Source: Schistocephalus solidus
Lineage: Eukaryota; Platyhelminthes; Cestoda; Diphyllobothriidea; Diphyllobothriidae
Direction: 5' to 3'
Assembly (NCBI GenBank): GCA_017591395.1
Contig: WEDG01000363.1
Coordinates: forward strand, 62,001-126,000
DNA length: 64,000 bases
The translations under genes were made by a program, and so were the position numbers. This document shows, piece after piece, positions 1 through 12,400 of this stretch. Positions within the stretch are counted from its first letter, which is position 1; every line of letters begins with the position of its first letter. The notes below the pieces were generated by a model. The model saw only the letters and a program-made list of their open reading frames with translations. It was not told the DNA's origin and ran no database searches.

Positions 1-57
1 CACCAGCAACCAACAGATCACGGCGAGGTAGCCTATCTACTAACTCTTGCAGCTTTA

Positions 58-1905
58 AGTCACTTTATTGAGGGAATTAGGCTTTGGTCTTGAGCTCCCT
101 ATTTATATTCAAAAATCATAAAAGAATGAACGTTTATAGCAAAAACTCTGACATATGAAAACGTAAGGTCATCGATATGTGTAAGCCAGGCATAGGCTGC
201 CACTACTGACACAAGCTTCATTATATGTACAAATGTTTTTCAGCAAATGAGTATCCAGTTTGCATTTAAATGTGTCAACAGTTTCTGAAAGGACCACCTC
301 ATCAGGGAGTCCATTCCATGCACCAATGAACCTCTGTGAAAAGGTGTTCCGACGGACATCCGTGTGGACAAACTTCCTCTGCAGTTTAAAGGGATGACCA
401 CGCTGATGTTCCATCTCAGCCAATTCGAGGAAATCAGCAAATTATAGGGCACACTCATGGCCTCTGATAATCCGGTAGGTTTCGATGAGGTCACCGCATA
501 GTTGCCTGTAATTAAGAGGGAACAAATCAAGTTCAACTAGTCTGGTTTCGTAAAACAGATGACTAAGATTCTTGACCATCTTCGTAGCCCTCGCCTGTAC
601 TCGTCCGAGCTGTAGATAATCCTTCTTTAACCACTGACGCCAGGCCTGGACGGCATATTTCAAGTGAGATTGAACAAATGATCCGTAGGTTTTTGGGAAT
701 ATTTCCTTATCAATCTGCACAAATCCACGTCTGTGTGCAAATAACACCTGTGTCATGCATTTAGCTACTTTTAAATGCAGATGGTTGAAGATGGTTTGAG
801 TGAGGAGTTTATTAGAAAACCGAGGTCCTTCTGTTCCTCAACAATCGAAAGGGTTTGCCCATTGAGAAGGTTTTGGTAAAAATCATCATCAACTGGTCTT
901 TCTGGTACGGAGTCTTAGGACCCCACACTTCGTAACGTTAAAATTAAAGAGCCAACAAGAAGACCAGCTGCTAAGGCGGTTGAGACTCTCTTGAAGTGTG
1001 TGCCTATCGGCATCAGATCTGATGACCCTCTACAATTAAACATCGTCTGCAAACATGACGGCGCTGCAGCCCAGGTCTTCAACGCATTCGTTGATATAGA
1101 CTAAGAAGAGTAATGGTCCTAAGACGGAGCCTTGGGGGACGCCACTTAGAACCGGAGTAGGTGTTGACTTCGAGGAACCGATGCACACAGTTTGAAATCT
1201 TGCTGTAAGAATATCTGCAATCCATGTCAGCAGCATTCCTCTTATTTCAATTTCAGATAATTTATAGATTAGATGTTTGTGTGGGACACTATCAAACGAC
1301 TTCCTTAAATCAGTGTAGATGACGTCAACTCTACCAACTTCATCCAATGCGCGAGTCCACTGCTCTGTCGAGAGCAATAAACTGGAAAGATAAGAGTGAT
1401 TCTGTCCGAAGTCATGCTGGAGCTCGGAGAGCAATCTATTTTCCTTAAGGAACTTCATGATCACCTTCTTAATTATCGGTTCCATTTTTTTACAGCAAAT
1501 GGAGGTAAGGCTGACGGGCCGATAATTGTTGACATTAGATCGAGCCCCACTCTTGTATATGGCGTAGATATTTGCTGTCTTCCATGCGGATGGCAGTTTC
1601 CCAAATTCAGAGGACAAATTGAATATATTCACTAGTGGTTTGGAGAGTTCGCCGGCCAGTTCATTCTAGAAATTTGCCGGTAAATCGTCTGGACCAGATG
1701 ACTTCGCTTTTTTCAGATTTTGCAGTTCTCGTTCCACGAGAGGTTCCAGGAAGAGTATATATTCGAGCACTGGACCGGCGTCTATAACATCACTGTTGTC
1801 GTGGTCAAGCTGAAGTTCTGGTTCTTTAGTGAATACCGAGGCTGCAAGTAGAAAGCCTCTTTATCGCGCTGTTCAGCAGCTGATGTTGGCGCGTACAAAA
1901 AAATG
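58..1905 (-). mobile_element. CR1-type LINE relic (copy C1), 5'-truncated
   Basis: A degraded non-LTR retrotransposon. Its 3' end lies near position 58, where the sequence TTTATTGAGGGAA and its neighbours match the 3' end of the CR1 copy at 58.59 kb. Going 5'-ward on the - strand come the conserved C-terminal domain (169-423), the thumb/connection (442-756) and the reverse transcriptase (about 1036-1680). The 5' end stops near 1905, where a dispersed module begins. No endonuclease domain is seen. The clade is assigned from RT motif style and could be a close relative of CR1. Confidence 0.8.
169..1680 (-). pseudogene. Broken CR1 reverse transcriptase (ORF2 remains)
   Basis: Three separate reading frames together make the C-terminal two thirds of a CR1 ORF2 protein. 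The RT frame (1036-1632) shows NNYRPVSLTSICCK, the motif LRKSFDSVPHKHLIYKL, SGVPQGSVLGPLLFLVYIN and the catalytic FADDV, just before a stop. The next frame (442-756) has the helix-rich region ending in LDLFPLNYRQLCGDLIETY. The last (169-423) has the terminal block RNTFSQRFIGAWNGLP. At least two frameshifts and several stops separate them, so it cannot make a working enzyme. An intact relative would reverse-transcribe its own mRNA at a nicked target. Confidence 0.8.
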
Positions 1906-2092
1906 ACATTTTCATGGTAGTAGTTTTTTTCACTGCCTATTTTCTAGTTCACTATGAATTTAAAAATATCGCCAACTGTTGACCTATTAGGACAAGTTCT
2001 GCCTACATTATTAAATATCTGTACATTTCATCTGCACACATTTTCATAATTTTATTTTTGTTCTAATGTTTGTTAAGACAGTGCCTTGCAGG
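1905..2092 (-). repeat. Dispersed module M, copy 1
   Basis: Read on the - strand, this is a diverged copy of the sequence that starts each 832-bp tandem unit at 45029, 45861 and 46693. Shared landmarks are GGCAAGGCACTGTC, the block around TAAAGTTATGAC and GTGAACTAGAAAA. As in the tandem units, it lies directly 5' of a CR1 RT fragment that has no endonuclease, so it may be the 5' end of a shortened CR1 subfamily. Confidence 0.65.
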
Positions 2093-2477
2093 CGCTAACG
2101 GAATATTAATTCTAAATTTTCAACTTCAGTCTCGCGTAAGCAATCCAGTCATCGACTGGTTCCCACACAAGTGGAGCACGGTTTGCTTGGACCCAGAGGG
2201 CAATAGTCACACCATGTCTAACAGACGAGTCCCGTGGGCCGCTCTGGTACAGGATGAAGTGGCAGCTTACTCCCGGGATCTTTATTTCTTTTGCGGCTGA
2301 GTCGGGGATTCAGCTCGTGCTTTGGCTTAAGAACATAACCATAAGGCAGCAGTGGCAAGCAACCTTATTTAATGGTGGTTCACGGTCACCATGTCACAGT
2401 GCCATCATAGGGATTTGCGGCATTTTATAAGGCAGTCGGCGTGCCCGACCTCAGCCCTCCACGCCCTTAGTTCAGTA
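2093..2477. other. Spacer, no gene recognised
   Basis: Short open frames occur on both strands, but none has a recognisable motif. The stretch separates two CR1 relics and is probably old repeat DNA. Confidence 0.5.
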
Positions 2478-3870
2478 GCTCAATATATTGAAGGTTAATA
2501 GGCAATGCCTTTGAAGACCCTTTTAATTAAAATTTTAACTACAATATTGCAGTCGAAATACACGGTGCTGCAAAGTAGTGAATAACATATTCACGTAGAA
2601 AAAGAATGGTTTTTTCACAGCGGAATCAAGCCACAGTCATCCTGAAGGAACGGTGAATACTTATGTCAAATAATAGATATCACCGTTATCTCTATGTATG
2701 TGCAAAACTTTTGTATGATAAAGCAGTTCTTTCCTGTAGGAATGAACGGTGTTTGTCAAGCGAATTTAAATACACTCTATGTTTGAATGTGTCTGTCGTG
2801 TCCGCCCGCTGTGAAAGCGAGTGCCGATGAACATCCAGGTGGGATTAGGTTCCTTAAAGTTTCAGAGAATTCCCACGCCAATTAGTTGTTGTGGCCAATG
2901 AAAACATTCTTCGAAGTTAATAGCACAGTCCGGATTTTTTACGAGCAGGTATGTCTGCATGAGATCACCTCGAATCTGCCTGTACTCTAGACGGAAAACG
3001 TGAAGAGCGTCAAGTCTGCAGTTGTATGATAAAGACTTTAGACACTTCACGACTTTTGCTGCCCTCCTTTTAGCCCTTTCCAGCAGTTTGTTATCTTTTT
3101 TCAGCCACGGTATCCACGCTTGATCTCCATTTTCTAGGTGTGAACGAATAAACGTCCCGTATATTTTTCCAAATATTTCATAATCCATATTTATGAAAGT
3201 TCTTTCAATGGCAAACAGGACATTTGACGCCTTTTTGGCCGCCCTGACACATTGAGCGGAGGGCTTAAGGGAAGATAAATCTGTGATTCCTAAGTCCTTT
3301 TGTTCGGATAAATTGGACAGGCAACTTACGGCAAAGAAGTTTTGATGGGAGTCATCCATTGCGATGGGCTTCTTCGTTTTGAGCCGCAGTACGAAATATT
3401 TCTCAAAGTTGAACTTCATCTGCCATTTATCGGGCCATTTAAATAGATAAGAGTTTGAGTCCTTCTCGTAAATCTGTTCATCAGAAATGCATCGGCTTGG
3501 TTGCCAAATGTTTATTTCGTCTGTAAACATGACTCCCGTGCTGCCCAATCCATTCATACAATCATTGACATAGATGAAAAAGGTAATGACCACTCAAAAC
3601 TTGCGCGGAAATTGATTTCGCATTGCAAATGCACACGGAGTGTGATCAGCCTAATAAGAAGTTTCCTATCTAATTGAATACAAATTCCCCTTATTCCGGA
3701 TTGTCGGACTTTTTAGATAAACATGCGGTGAGGAACATTATCAAAAGCTTTTTGAAGTTGATTTTGACGAAATCAACGCTGCTGTTCTCATCTAATGACC
3801 TATACCACTGTTCCATTGAATAGAGCATATTGGTCAAACAGGAGTAGTTCCAACGAAATCCATCTTTGGC
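2478..3870 (-). mobile_element. CR1-type LINE relic (copy C2), 5'-truncated
   Basis: A second CR1 relic on the - strand. Its 3' end near 2478-2545 (CAATATATTGAAGG, then TAGGCAATGCCTTTGA) matches the 3' ends at 58 and 58590. The main frame (2862-3593) runs from the end of the RT palm (FIYVNDCMNGLG, then FTDEINIW where FADD is expected, so the catalytic pair is lost) through the thumb to LEYRQIRGDLMQTYLL. Upstream RT remains at about 3600-3870 include SMEQWYRSLDE. The split between frames and the missing FADD make it inactive. Confidence 0.75.
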
Positions 3871-4980
3871 AATCAGGGCAGATTTTTTATTCGAGAAACT
3901 TCATGCTGGAAACATTGTTTCTGCTGGTCCGCAACCGCTTATTCGTCGTGCCCAAGAGTCTGTTTATGTCAGAGCTAACCTTCATTGAAGGCTGCTCCAC
4001 TATTCAGCACTTGTGGACGCACCGGGTAGCCAGCAGCTAAGCTAACGAGGTAAGCTTTCATAGGAGCCTTGGCTGAATTATGATCAAAAAAGGGCCGAAG
4101 CGATGAGGGATTTAAATTAATTTTTGAGACTCATGCACCATTTGTCGTGGTTCATGTCCCTCTTTTAAATTTTGCCACTGAAATTGTTATCTCTGTTCAC
4201 TGCACGTAATTTCACGTTTCAACTAGGGTCCCGAAAGGCTCATGCCCATTTCCCTCAATAAGTAGCACTTAATTGAAAAAAACGAAGCATGCGCTAATGT
4301 AGGGCTGCAAAACTTTCAAGGAATTTTCCATTTAAGTGCCAAAGGCGTTGAGTTTAGCAAGCACTGAGCAACGTGACGCACTCCAAATAACTCCAGATTT
4401 GTAACGAGCTGAAGGATATGCTAAAAAGCCAATTCACGAATCCCGGTGAATAAGCAGGAGAATTCGGTGGACCTTAATAGATAAAAAGAACCAAAGGGAA
4501 TAAGGCATGGAAAGGAATAGTTGAATGTACAAAAAGATGTGTAACAACAAAAAGATAATCTGTCTGGACGCGGGAGATGACTCCGGCATATCTGATAATC
4601 AAACGTTGGGGAACGCAGCGCTGTGGGAAACTGCAGTGGAAATTTTTGGAAAAATGCTGATGTTTAAGAGCGATCAGAAGGGCTTTGTGATAGTGGTTGT
4701 GATAGGGGATTTGGCTGATATGGGGCAAAGTCCTCCAGCTATCTCAACCGATACTCCTAGGTCAAATTTTGGATTATGTGCTGCAAAGCCCCAATTTAGT
4801 AAGTTATTTTCCTCCCTTTATGGCAAAAATGTCAGTTATGTCGTAAATGCATGAGCAACTGAAGAGGCTTGCAGAATCTTAGAAAAAAAGAGTCACTATC
4901 AGCAATACGACTTAACGAGTTGTTTGTTTGCCTTAATTATGTGCCGCTGAACATAAATTCTTAGTTTTTGTCCATATAAC
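3871..4980. other. Region upstream of GLG1, no gene seen
   Basis: About 1.1 kb of AT-rich sequence between the CR1 relic and the GLG1 start codon. An open frame at 4525-4854 has no recognisable domain and no homologous feel. The promoter and any 5' non-coding exon of GLG1 would lie here, but no core promoter motif is convincing. A possible 3' splice acceptor (TTCTTAG) ends 17 nt before the ATG. Confidence 0.4.
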
Positions 4981-5157
4981 ATGATCCTACGAGTTGCTGT
5001 TCACTCAGTTTTGTTACTTTTTTTCACGTGTTTTGAAATTGGAATAACCTCTGAGTTTAAATCTTCAAATCCTGACCCAAAAAAATGCTCACGGGAGATC
5101 ACAACCTTCTGCAATGATGTTAAAGATAGTGAATTGTTACTGATACGCTGCCTAATG
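4981..5157 (+). CDS. GLG1: GLG1 exon 1 (signal peptide, module 1)
   Basis: Codes for residues 1-59. The ATG opens a hydrophobic signal peptide (core [13 protein letters not shown]), as expected for a protein entering the secretory pathway. Module 1 starts with CSREITTFC. The exon ends after codon CTAATG at a GTATTT donor, phase 0. This ATG is chosen because it directly precedes the signal peptide; a non-coding 5' exon is possible. Confidence 0.88.
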
Positions 5158-6453
5158 GTATTTCCTGTTTCGGTTTGTTATTGACCTAGGCTGAGCCACT
5201 TACCGCAAACGCTTTGTCTGATTCATGTCATAATTATCTTTGGATCCGTCGCGTTCAGCTGACGCAGGATAATTATTTTCACAACGCTTCTAACGGCGTT
5301 TGTAACGCCGATCTGGCCAGGGTTCCAGACTGCCGAAAAATTGCCGAAGGCTCCTCTGAAAAGATACCTTGTCTCTTTGAGCACAAGCAAGAAGTTCTGT
5401 TCTGTTCAATCTAACTTGTCCTTTTCAAGGTGACCAACCATGAATGTCAGATGTATCTGAATCTCGTCGGTGAGATAATTCTTTCGGACTTTCGTCTTGT
5501 TTACGGCTTCATTGACTCATGCAAAAATGACATCGAAAAATTTAATTGCGGACGTGTTTCGGTGGGTCCCGTCAATGTAAATCGAGTGAGCGTTCTATCA
5601 CAAGGGGCAACAATAAATTGCCTCAGCCTTCGTATTGAGAAACTGGATTCCAAATGCGCCCATCAAATTTTTCGGATTTCCGAGTTACAATCTGACGACT
5701 TTCACCTTGATCGGCCGTTATTTTATGCTTGCAGAGAAGATCGTGAACGGTTATGCGGTGGTGTTGTTTCAGGAGACGGACGCGTTTTCGATTGCTTGAT
5801 GAACCACAAATTCGATGAAGGAATGTCTTTTGAATGTCGACAACATTTAACGGAGAGGTTTGCTTAGAAGACTTATTTTTCCTGCTACGTGGTACTTTTT
5901 AGAATTTCGTAAACTGTTTCCATAGCTTCCTTGAATGCATGTAGACTGGTTATTTTAACCAATTTACACACTGGGAGAAGGAAGCTGTCCTCTTCTGGAC
6001 TCTTATATGATCCACTCCGCAAGTGTGATTGAACCCTTCGCAATTCGATTACTTACTTTTCCTTGAGGTACTTTTTTGCTTCATCCAAAGCGGCCGGGTT
6101 TTGGTTTTGCTGTGCTCACATCATTTTGCTCATATCGAATTTCTGAGCTCTCTCCAGTTGGTCTCATTGCACACCCACATAACCAAGAAAGAGATCGTTA
6201 AGAAGTCGTTTTATCTATCTTAACATTCCGAATTAAGATTTTACCTGTTGCCAGAAAACATGGGTGTCCCATCTTTGCCTCTATTTGCGTCAGTTGTGTG
6301 AAAGCATCGTTTTTTTTAAAAAATAAGTCGTTATTAACTTTATTGATCCCCTGTTAATTAGTTTTGGTTTATGTCTGTTCTTTTGAAACTGAAGTATGAA
6401 CCACTACCACACCTGTGACAATTTACCCCAAAGTCGTTTGTTTCAGTTGATTA

Positions 6454-6484
<31 letters not shown>

Positions 6485-9400
6485 TGAACCTTTTGGTTTA
6501 ATTCACTTCCTCATCCTGGAATTATTTAAGGTGTCTACTTAACCTACTCTATGGTGCATGCATCCATGGTAACTATGCCAAAACTTACACCACGAGGTTC
6601 GTATAGGTTAAAGTTTTCGTACCGGTATCACCCGGCGTCGCGTACACTCAAAGGTGTTTGGATAAACGGCTGAGATATTTATTACTTATTTTGAAAGGGA
6701 AGAGACCGAAATGCCCATTTCTGGTTTATTAGCCGTCATAAACCAGTCATACCAAATCTCAGTTGTTGACAAACTGAGATTTGCGGGTTCGAGCACCGAT
6801 CGGGCACATCATTTAGTTCTAAAAGGGATCATAAATCGAAGCGGTATCATGATGGAACGAATAACAACCGCCACCAAAAGTTTTTTACCTGCGGTCGTAG
6901 CCTTAAGGCACAGGAAGGGACCGGGAACTTCCCTTTTACAGTATGCCCAGGAATTTCTGTGACCATTTATGACATCCATCGCTGACTCCGGAAGCTATTA
7001 ACACACCGTTGGTACCAGCAGGACAGCAATAACAACGTAAACTGTAAGAAAATCAAGCGAAAAAGATAAGGATATCGGAATGCTTATTTCTGGTTTATTT
7101 GCCGGTCTCAGCCAGGGATAACCAATTATAGGCTGTGCACCTAAGGTTTGAACCCGATCATCTGTCAGCGTTGCAGAACCTTATTCCCAAAGCAATACAG
7201 AAGTGCTAATTTCCGTCCTGCTCAACGGCTATCTTTTATCATCTCCAGTGTTCGCATTCAGCGCAAAGCAGAAAGTTGGAAATAACGGCAGGCGGGTGTA
7301 GTCTACATGTGTATGTAAAATTAACCACGTAATATTTTGCCAGTTCAGCTACTTGCTTTTTGAAAATCACTGTCCTCCCTCGTATCGGTGATACGAACAT
7401 AGAAAACTGCGTCCACGACATTTTACGTTCCCATTTATTGCTTGCTGATGTCCCTTTTCTCATTAACATTGACCGTCAGGTAGCCTATACTTTCATTTCC
7501 TTTAGGCAGCGTCTACGTTCCCGCAACTATCGAGCTGACCATAGTCTTACGAATGCATGTGCACAGGAAATAGCAGAAAACAAGTGTGATACCGGTGCGG
7601 AAACGTCAGACTCTGCATCTAGCACTGCACTATCTTCGATAATGCTGTGCTTAGAGGCGGCCAAGGATGCGAACAATCGTGGCAATTCTGAGAAGCGGGC
7701 CATCTCTGGTCCCTGTTTTGTCAAATGAGGGAGATCCGGAAACAGCTTATGGAAGATTATAGTGTAAGTCCACACACCTGCTTTGCACATTCAAATATTG
7801 CCTTCCTTTTTCGTCCAATCTTTTGGCTGCTCTGGCAGAGGCATCTTTGTCTCCACCAAATCCACATCAGGCAATATTCGCCTGTTTGGAGACCAGAAAA
7901 ATATAACCTTTGCCTGAATGAGCTTTCGTCTCCGATTTTCCGTCTCACCCGGTTATCATCACACTTCATGGTTTTTCGGAATGTCCAGCATGTATTTGAA
8001 AAGTTTATGCGAATGAAAACCTACGGTCCCCTACGACGATGTGCCCTAATTTAGTGCGACTGCACCATTAGTATTTACCACCACAGTTAGATCTGCAACC
8101 TGAAAAAAATTGAGGTTTCGAGTCATGATTCTATTCTGTTAACGTTAGAGGTATGTCGATGACCATGTGATCTCTAAGTACTCTTGAATAAATTCGTACC
8201 TCAAAAGGACTGTCAGTCCTACATCAATTTATTCATCCACCTAACTCAGGACTTTCTGACCGTTTATTTGCCTGTATTCGGCCTACTTTACGAGCGAAAC
8301 CACAAGCAAACCACTTGACAAAATATTTTGACTGGTTTGCGAATTTGTCTCTGATGCTTCGCAAAACATGGCCCATTATTTCAGAAGCATAATTTGCCTT
8401 CAATTTGCCGTTATAATTATTGTCGGTCTAAAAGCCGGCCGTGTCTTTAAATGGGGCCTAAATGGGATCTACACTGGCATGCGACATGCATTTGAGGGAG
8501 GCTTATGCCACCTTAGGAATTGCATCGACTCCTAGCTCCTAGTTGACTTCGCGCAGGCTTTTCACTAGCACATGGTAGATGAGGAGAGAGTGAGAATGAT
8601 TCTCATAAGCACGTTAGGAGATATTTAGGGCTATAACGAAACTTGTACAGACTACGTACTAGCAGGATAGCTATGTCTCCCTGGAATTAGGGCTAGAATA
8701 CAATGACTACTTCTCAGCGTGATTCTGTGGAAAATCTCGTCGATGACAACCCCGCTATTTCTGAAGTCTGTTTATGCGCACGCGGTTGCCACCATCCGAA
8801 CAGAAGTGGGTTCAGCCGCTGCGCCCATGCCCATTTACTGTTGTATTTTCCATTCGTACGTGCTCTTTTTCAAAAATAAGCTTGAGGTAGATGCTGCATA
8901 AATCTGCCTCTCTGTACTCAGATTTACACAGCCTTATCGACCTCTTGGGAAAGTGAGAGGCCTCATCGACTACGATAGACTTAATACTACTTAATGATTG
9001 TCGGCAAATGATCTCGGCCGACTCGGCAACCTTTGAAGACTTAAGAATGTGCGAATTGATATTCTTCTTTTGCATTACCCGTTCTTCTTGCTTCCGTCCC
9101 CCGCCCCCGCCCGCCTTCCCCCGCCTTCCCCCCGCTTTCCCTCTCCTAGCTCACACCGGAAATAATCGTTAATTGCCAAGAGCCAATCGATCGTTTCTGC
9201 AAAAATTACAAAACTCGACGCCAGGGCAAGGTTCTTCACTGTCTTCTGGGCGTCCAGCGAAGTATTCCAATAAACTTGGAGTCTCCGTTCCCGGAGAAGT
9301 GTCAACACGCCATTCACAATCTCTTAAAGGTATGGGATGTGACTGGAGTGTTTCATTCTTTTGTTGAGGCTTTTGATCAATGCGACACCCTACCCTCCTT

Positions 9401-12400
9401 CATCCACGCTGATTTTGTGTTTGTAATTTTTAAAGATTGGAGAAGTCGTGGATGACATCCGTGTGGATCCCGTCATTCGAGCTGCCTGCGCTCCCATCCT
9501 CGCTGGCCAGTGTAATGCCGCTATCGTCGAGAGTGATCGAGTCTATGGATGTCTGATGGAGGCCAGGCGTTCTCCCAATATGCCGGAAGAGTGCAAATAC
9601 CATCTCTTCGAGTTGGAATTCATCGTTTCACGAGACATAACGCTTGACAAAAATCTATTTCAGTAAGGTTCCACTGTGATAGCGAAGTGTGTCGTCGCCA
9701 TTTCGTGTCGATCTCCCTTGCGTCTTAGGTTACTTTAATAACTTATTGTCACGTCATAATCTTAGTATCTCCTGCCAAATGTGCTTCGTCAGGTACCATA
9801 ACATAGCGCAGTTCACTCTCAGTACTCAAGCCTCAGTTTCTCTCTGGTTGGTACGAGCTGTTTTTTCGCCCGGGGACCAAAATCTCTCGTGCCAATTAGC
9901 CACACCAGCGCAATCTTCATTTTTGCCATTGTGGGATAGGTTAGCTGTCAGGATAGTGACCTTCGTAGTCAAACATTCTAATGGTAAGCAGCTTCATGGC
10001 CGACGATATTACCCTCGAGCATCCTTAGTATGCATGAAGAACTGTCGTACAGGATGGATCCGCATGTAAGAGAGGATAGGAGGGAATTTAAGATCTTAAT
10101 CTCGAAAAAAAAGAACGTTGGCGTCTCCCAACCGACGCATATTGAGGGCCCTTATAGGGTTTGCGGGACGCCTTCGAATTCACCGTCGCACCATCAGCAA
10201 ACGCAATGCTGACAGTATGTAGTAAGGAACATTGCAGCTAATGAGCACCCTCTTCGCACCAACCAACATTGGACGCACGTTTGGGACTCATATCGCACTG
10301 ACTGGACTCGCGAAACCACCCCACCCCCTGCGCTACATTCTGTCACTACTGCCTCTAAGCTGTGCGTCCCTATTCAAATCAGTGAGTGGACCACGCCGAT
10401 TCGTCTATTACTTTGGCGTCTTCGGTTTAAACTTAAACCCCATGTTAATGCTGATTTAGCATGCCACCACATCGACCATAGTTTTGACCGCCCACACCTC
10501 TCCAAACTCGCCTAACTGAAAAGCAAGGTCGGAGGACGCGATGCATCACCGGCTACTGTGGGTGAAATGTCACATTGATTACTGAGTTTCTTCAAATCAA
10601 TTGCTGTTTATGTTCAGCGCTACTTTTTAGGAAGATTTACTTATAAATCAAATGAATGTAAAGATTACATCTATATATGCGATTTGGTTACGATTATAAT
10701 CGCATTAAAATTCTGTGAAACAATGCGCTAAATGAATAGTTTTTTTGATTTCATTCACGTATTTGATTTCAAGGATTCTTCGAAGTTAACATATCCAGGC
10801 CTTTTTGTTTCGTGTGGTGTTTATGTGAACCTCATAGGTGTATCATGTAGGACCGATTCCCGAACCACGGCTGTGAAGGGTTCACGTGACAGTGTTGCTA
10901 GGCAGCGAAATGCACAGGCTTAGAAAAAAGTCAATCGGCTTTTTGAGACCCGTCTATACCGAAAATTATCAAGACATCTGCTCCTCATTGTCCTAATGCT
11001 CCCTCGCGAGTAATTTGCACATTCTTTGCTTGAGCTGACGTCGTGTGACTATTGTGGCCAGAATTATAACCGTTGGCATCGCACCGCCACATTTAATTTT
11101 GGTTTCTCTCCGTTGTCTTTATAATTTCTTTCAAATTCGACAGCTTAACCTTCTCTGAAGTAGAGTATGAACTCTCCATAACCTAGCACGCTTTCTGTCT
11201 ACTTTGCTATTTTAGTCCTCCTCTCTAATCGGGGTCAGAGTACTTCAGCCCCCTGTTAGGAGTAAATAGCTTTTTTTCGCTTCTTCGTCACTTTTCTAGG
11301 GCTTGTGCTCGGGATGCAGAGAAACTGTGCCATTTCTCAACGGGCAGTTGGCGCAAACACTCAATGGGTGACCAGCTTCTGGCCAACTGCTTATGGAGTC
11401 ACCGGCATCCCACTGCCAAACCCCGCGCTCTATCGCCCTCCTGCTTAGTGGAGTTGAGTCGACTGATGCTGATTCGCGCCTCCAGCATCGACCTCAGTCC
11501 GGAGGTCTTTCAAGTCTGTCTGGCGGATCTGGGTCGATTCTGCCTGCCAATTAGCGAAAAGCATGTTGCCCGCCTAGAGGTCGACAGGCGGAACGACGGT
11601 GATGCGGAAAAGGCGGCTGAAGAACAGGGCATGCCCTGTCTGGAGGACCACCTTGGGGAATTACAGGTAGCCTTTTTTGAGAATTATATTATAATGGCTA
11701 GTAGCTCAGCGAATATTGGACAGTTCACGCTGTAAACTGCAGTTTGTGTGCGCTCTCGCGTGAGGGTGTGGTGACCCCGTTAATCGCTTTCTTGTTACGC
11801 GCACCCTGACAACAGAAAAGGCTCTTTACTGTGGTCTCAACCTATTGCTGGCTTTTCTAATCGTTTTGCACCGTCGGTAGGCTTTCACTGATTTTAGTGC
11901 CACCAGTGCTGTAGAATTGTATATTTCTTTGCACTGACAGGGCAGTAAAATAAGGTCTCCAAAATTGCCTCCGTCTGCTACCTTTGCCCAAATACGCCCA
12001 TTTGCACATCAATTACTCGACAGGGCTTTTATCTCTCTGTACTCACAGAACAGAATTAACTTGTGTGTGTATGGGGTCATCCAGAACTCTTCTCGGGTGC
12101 CATGGGGTACCCGATTCATTCGCGAATATTATGACGAAAAAGATGCATACCTAATTTAAAGTCACCATCTGTTTTTGTTGGGCTAAAAATTCAGTTAAAT
12201 TTATTCCCTTCATCTTATTGCATTTTTTTTCTCAGAGTTCCATAAAGTCGCACTCTCTCACAGGTATGGTGTTCTGTTTGCGTGCGCTGTTCTCAGCTTT
12301 ATCTGTACTTGCTGCTCTAATCAGGGCCCTGGTTGTATGTGTCTATGTTTGAGGTCATGATAAGTCCGTCCGTTGCAAACGAACATGACCAGTACCGTCG

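Larger units (their letters stand above)
5858..7505 (+). other. GLG1 intron 3 with SINE remnants and an ATT microsatellite
   Basis: 1,648 bp without a coding exon. It holds an ATT microsatellite (6455-6484) and two partial copies of a dispersed repeat (about 6690-6800 and 7070-7170) that share GGTTTATT and neighbouring sequence with the SINE-like region at 20.1-20.3 kb. Confidence 0.6.

Noticed and set aside
4525..4854. 109-codon open frame upstream of GLG1
   Set aside because: No signal, domain or module-like cysteine spacing; it does not join exon 1.
7764..7790. Exon 4 reading on through its donor (DYSVSPHTC resembles the DYxxxP..C module start)
   Set aside because: The similarity ends at once. 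Splicing at GTAAGT to exon 5 gives [12 protein letters not shown] with full module spacing.
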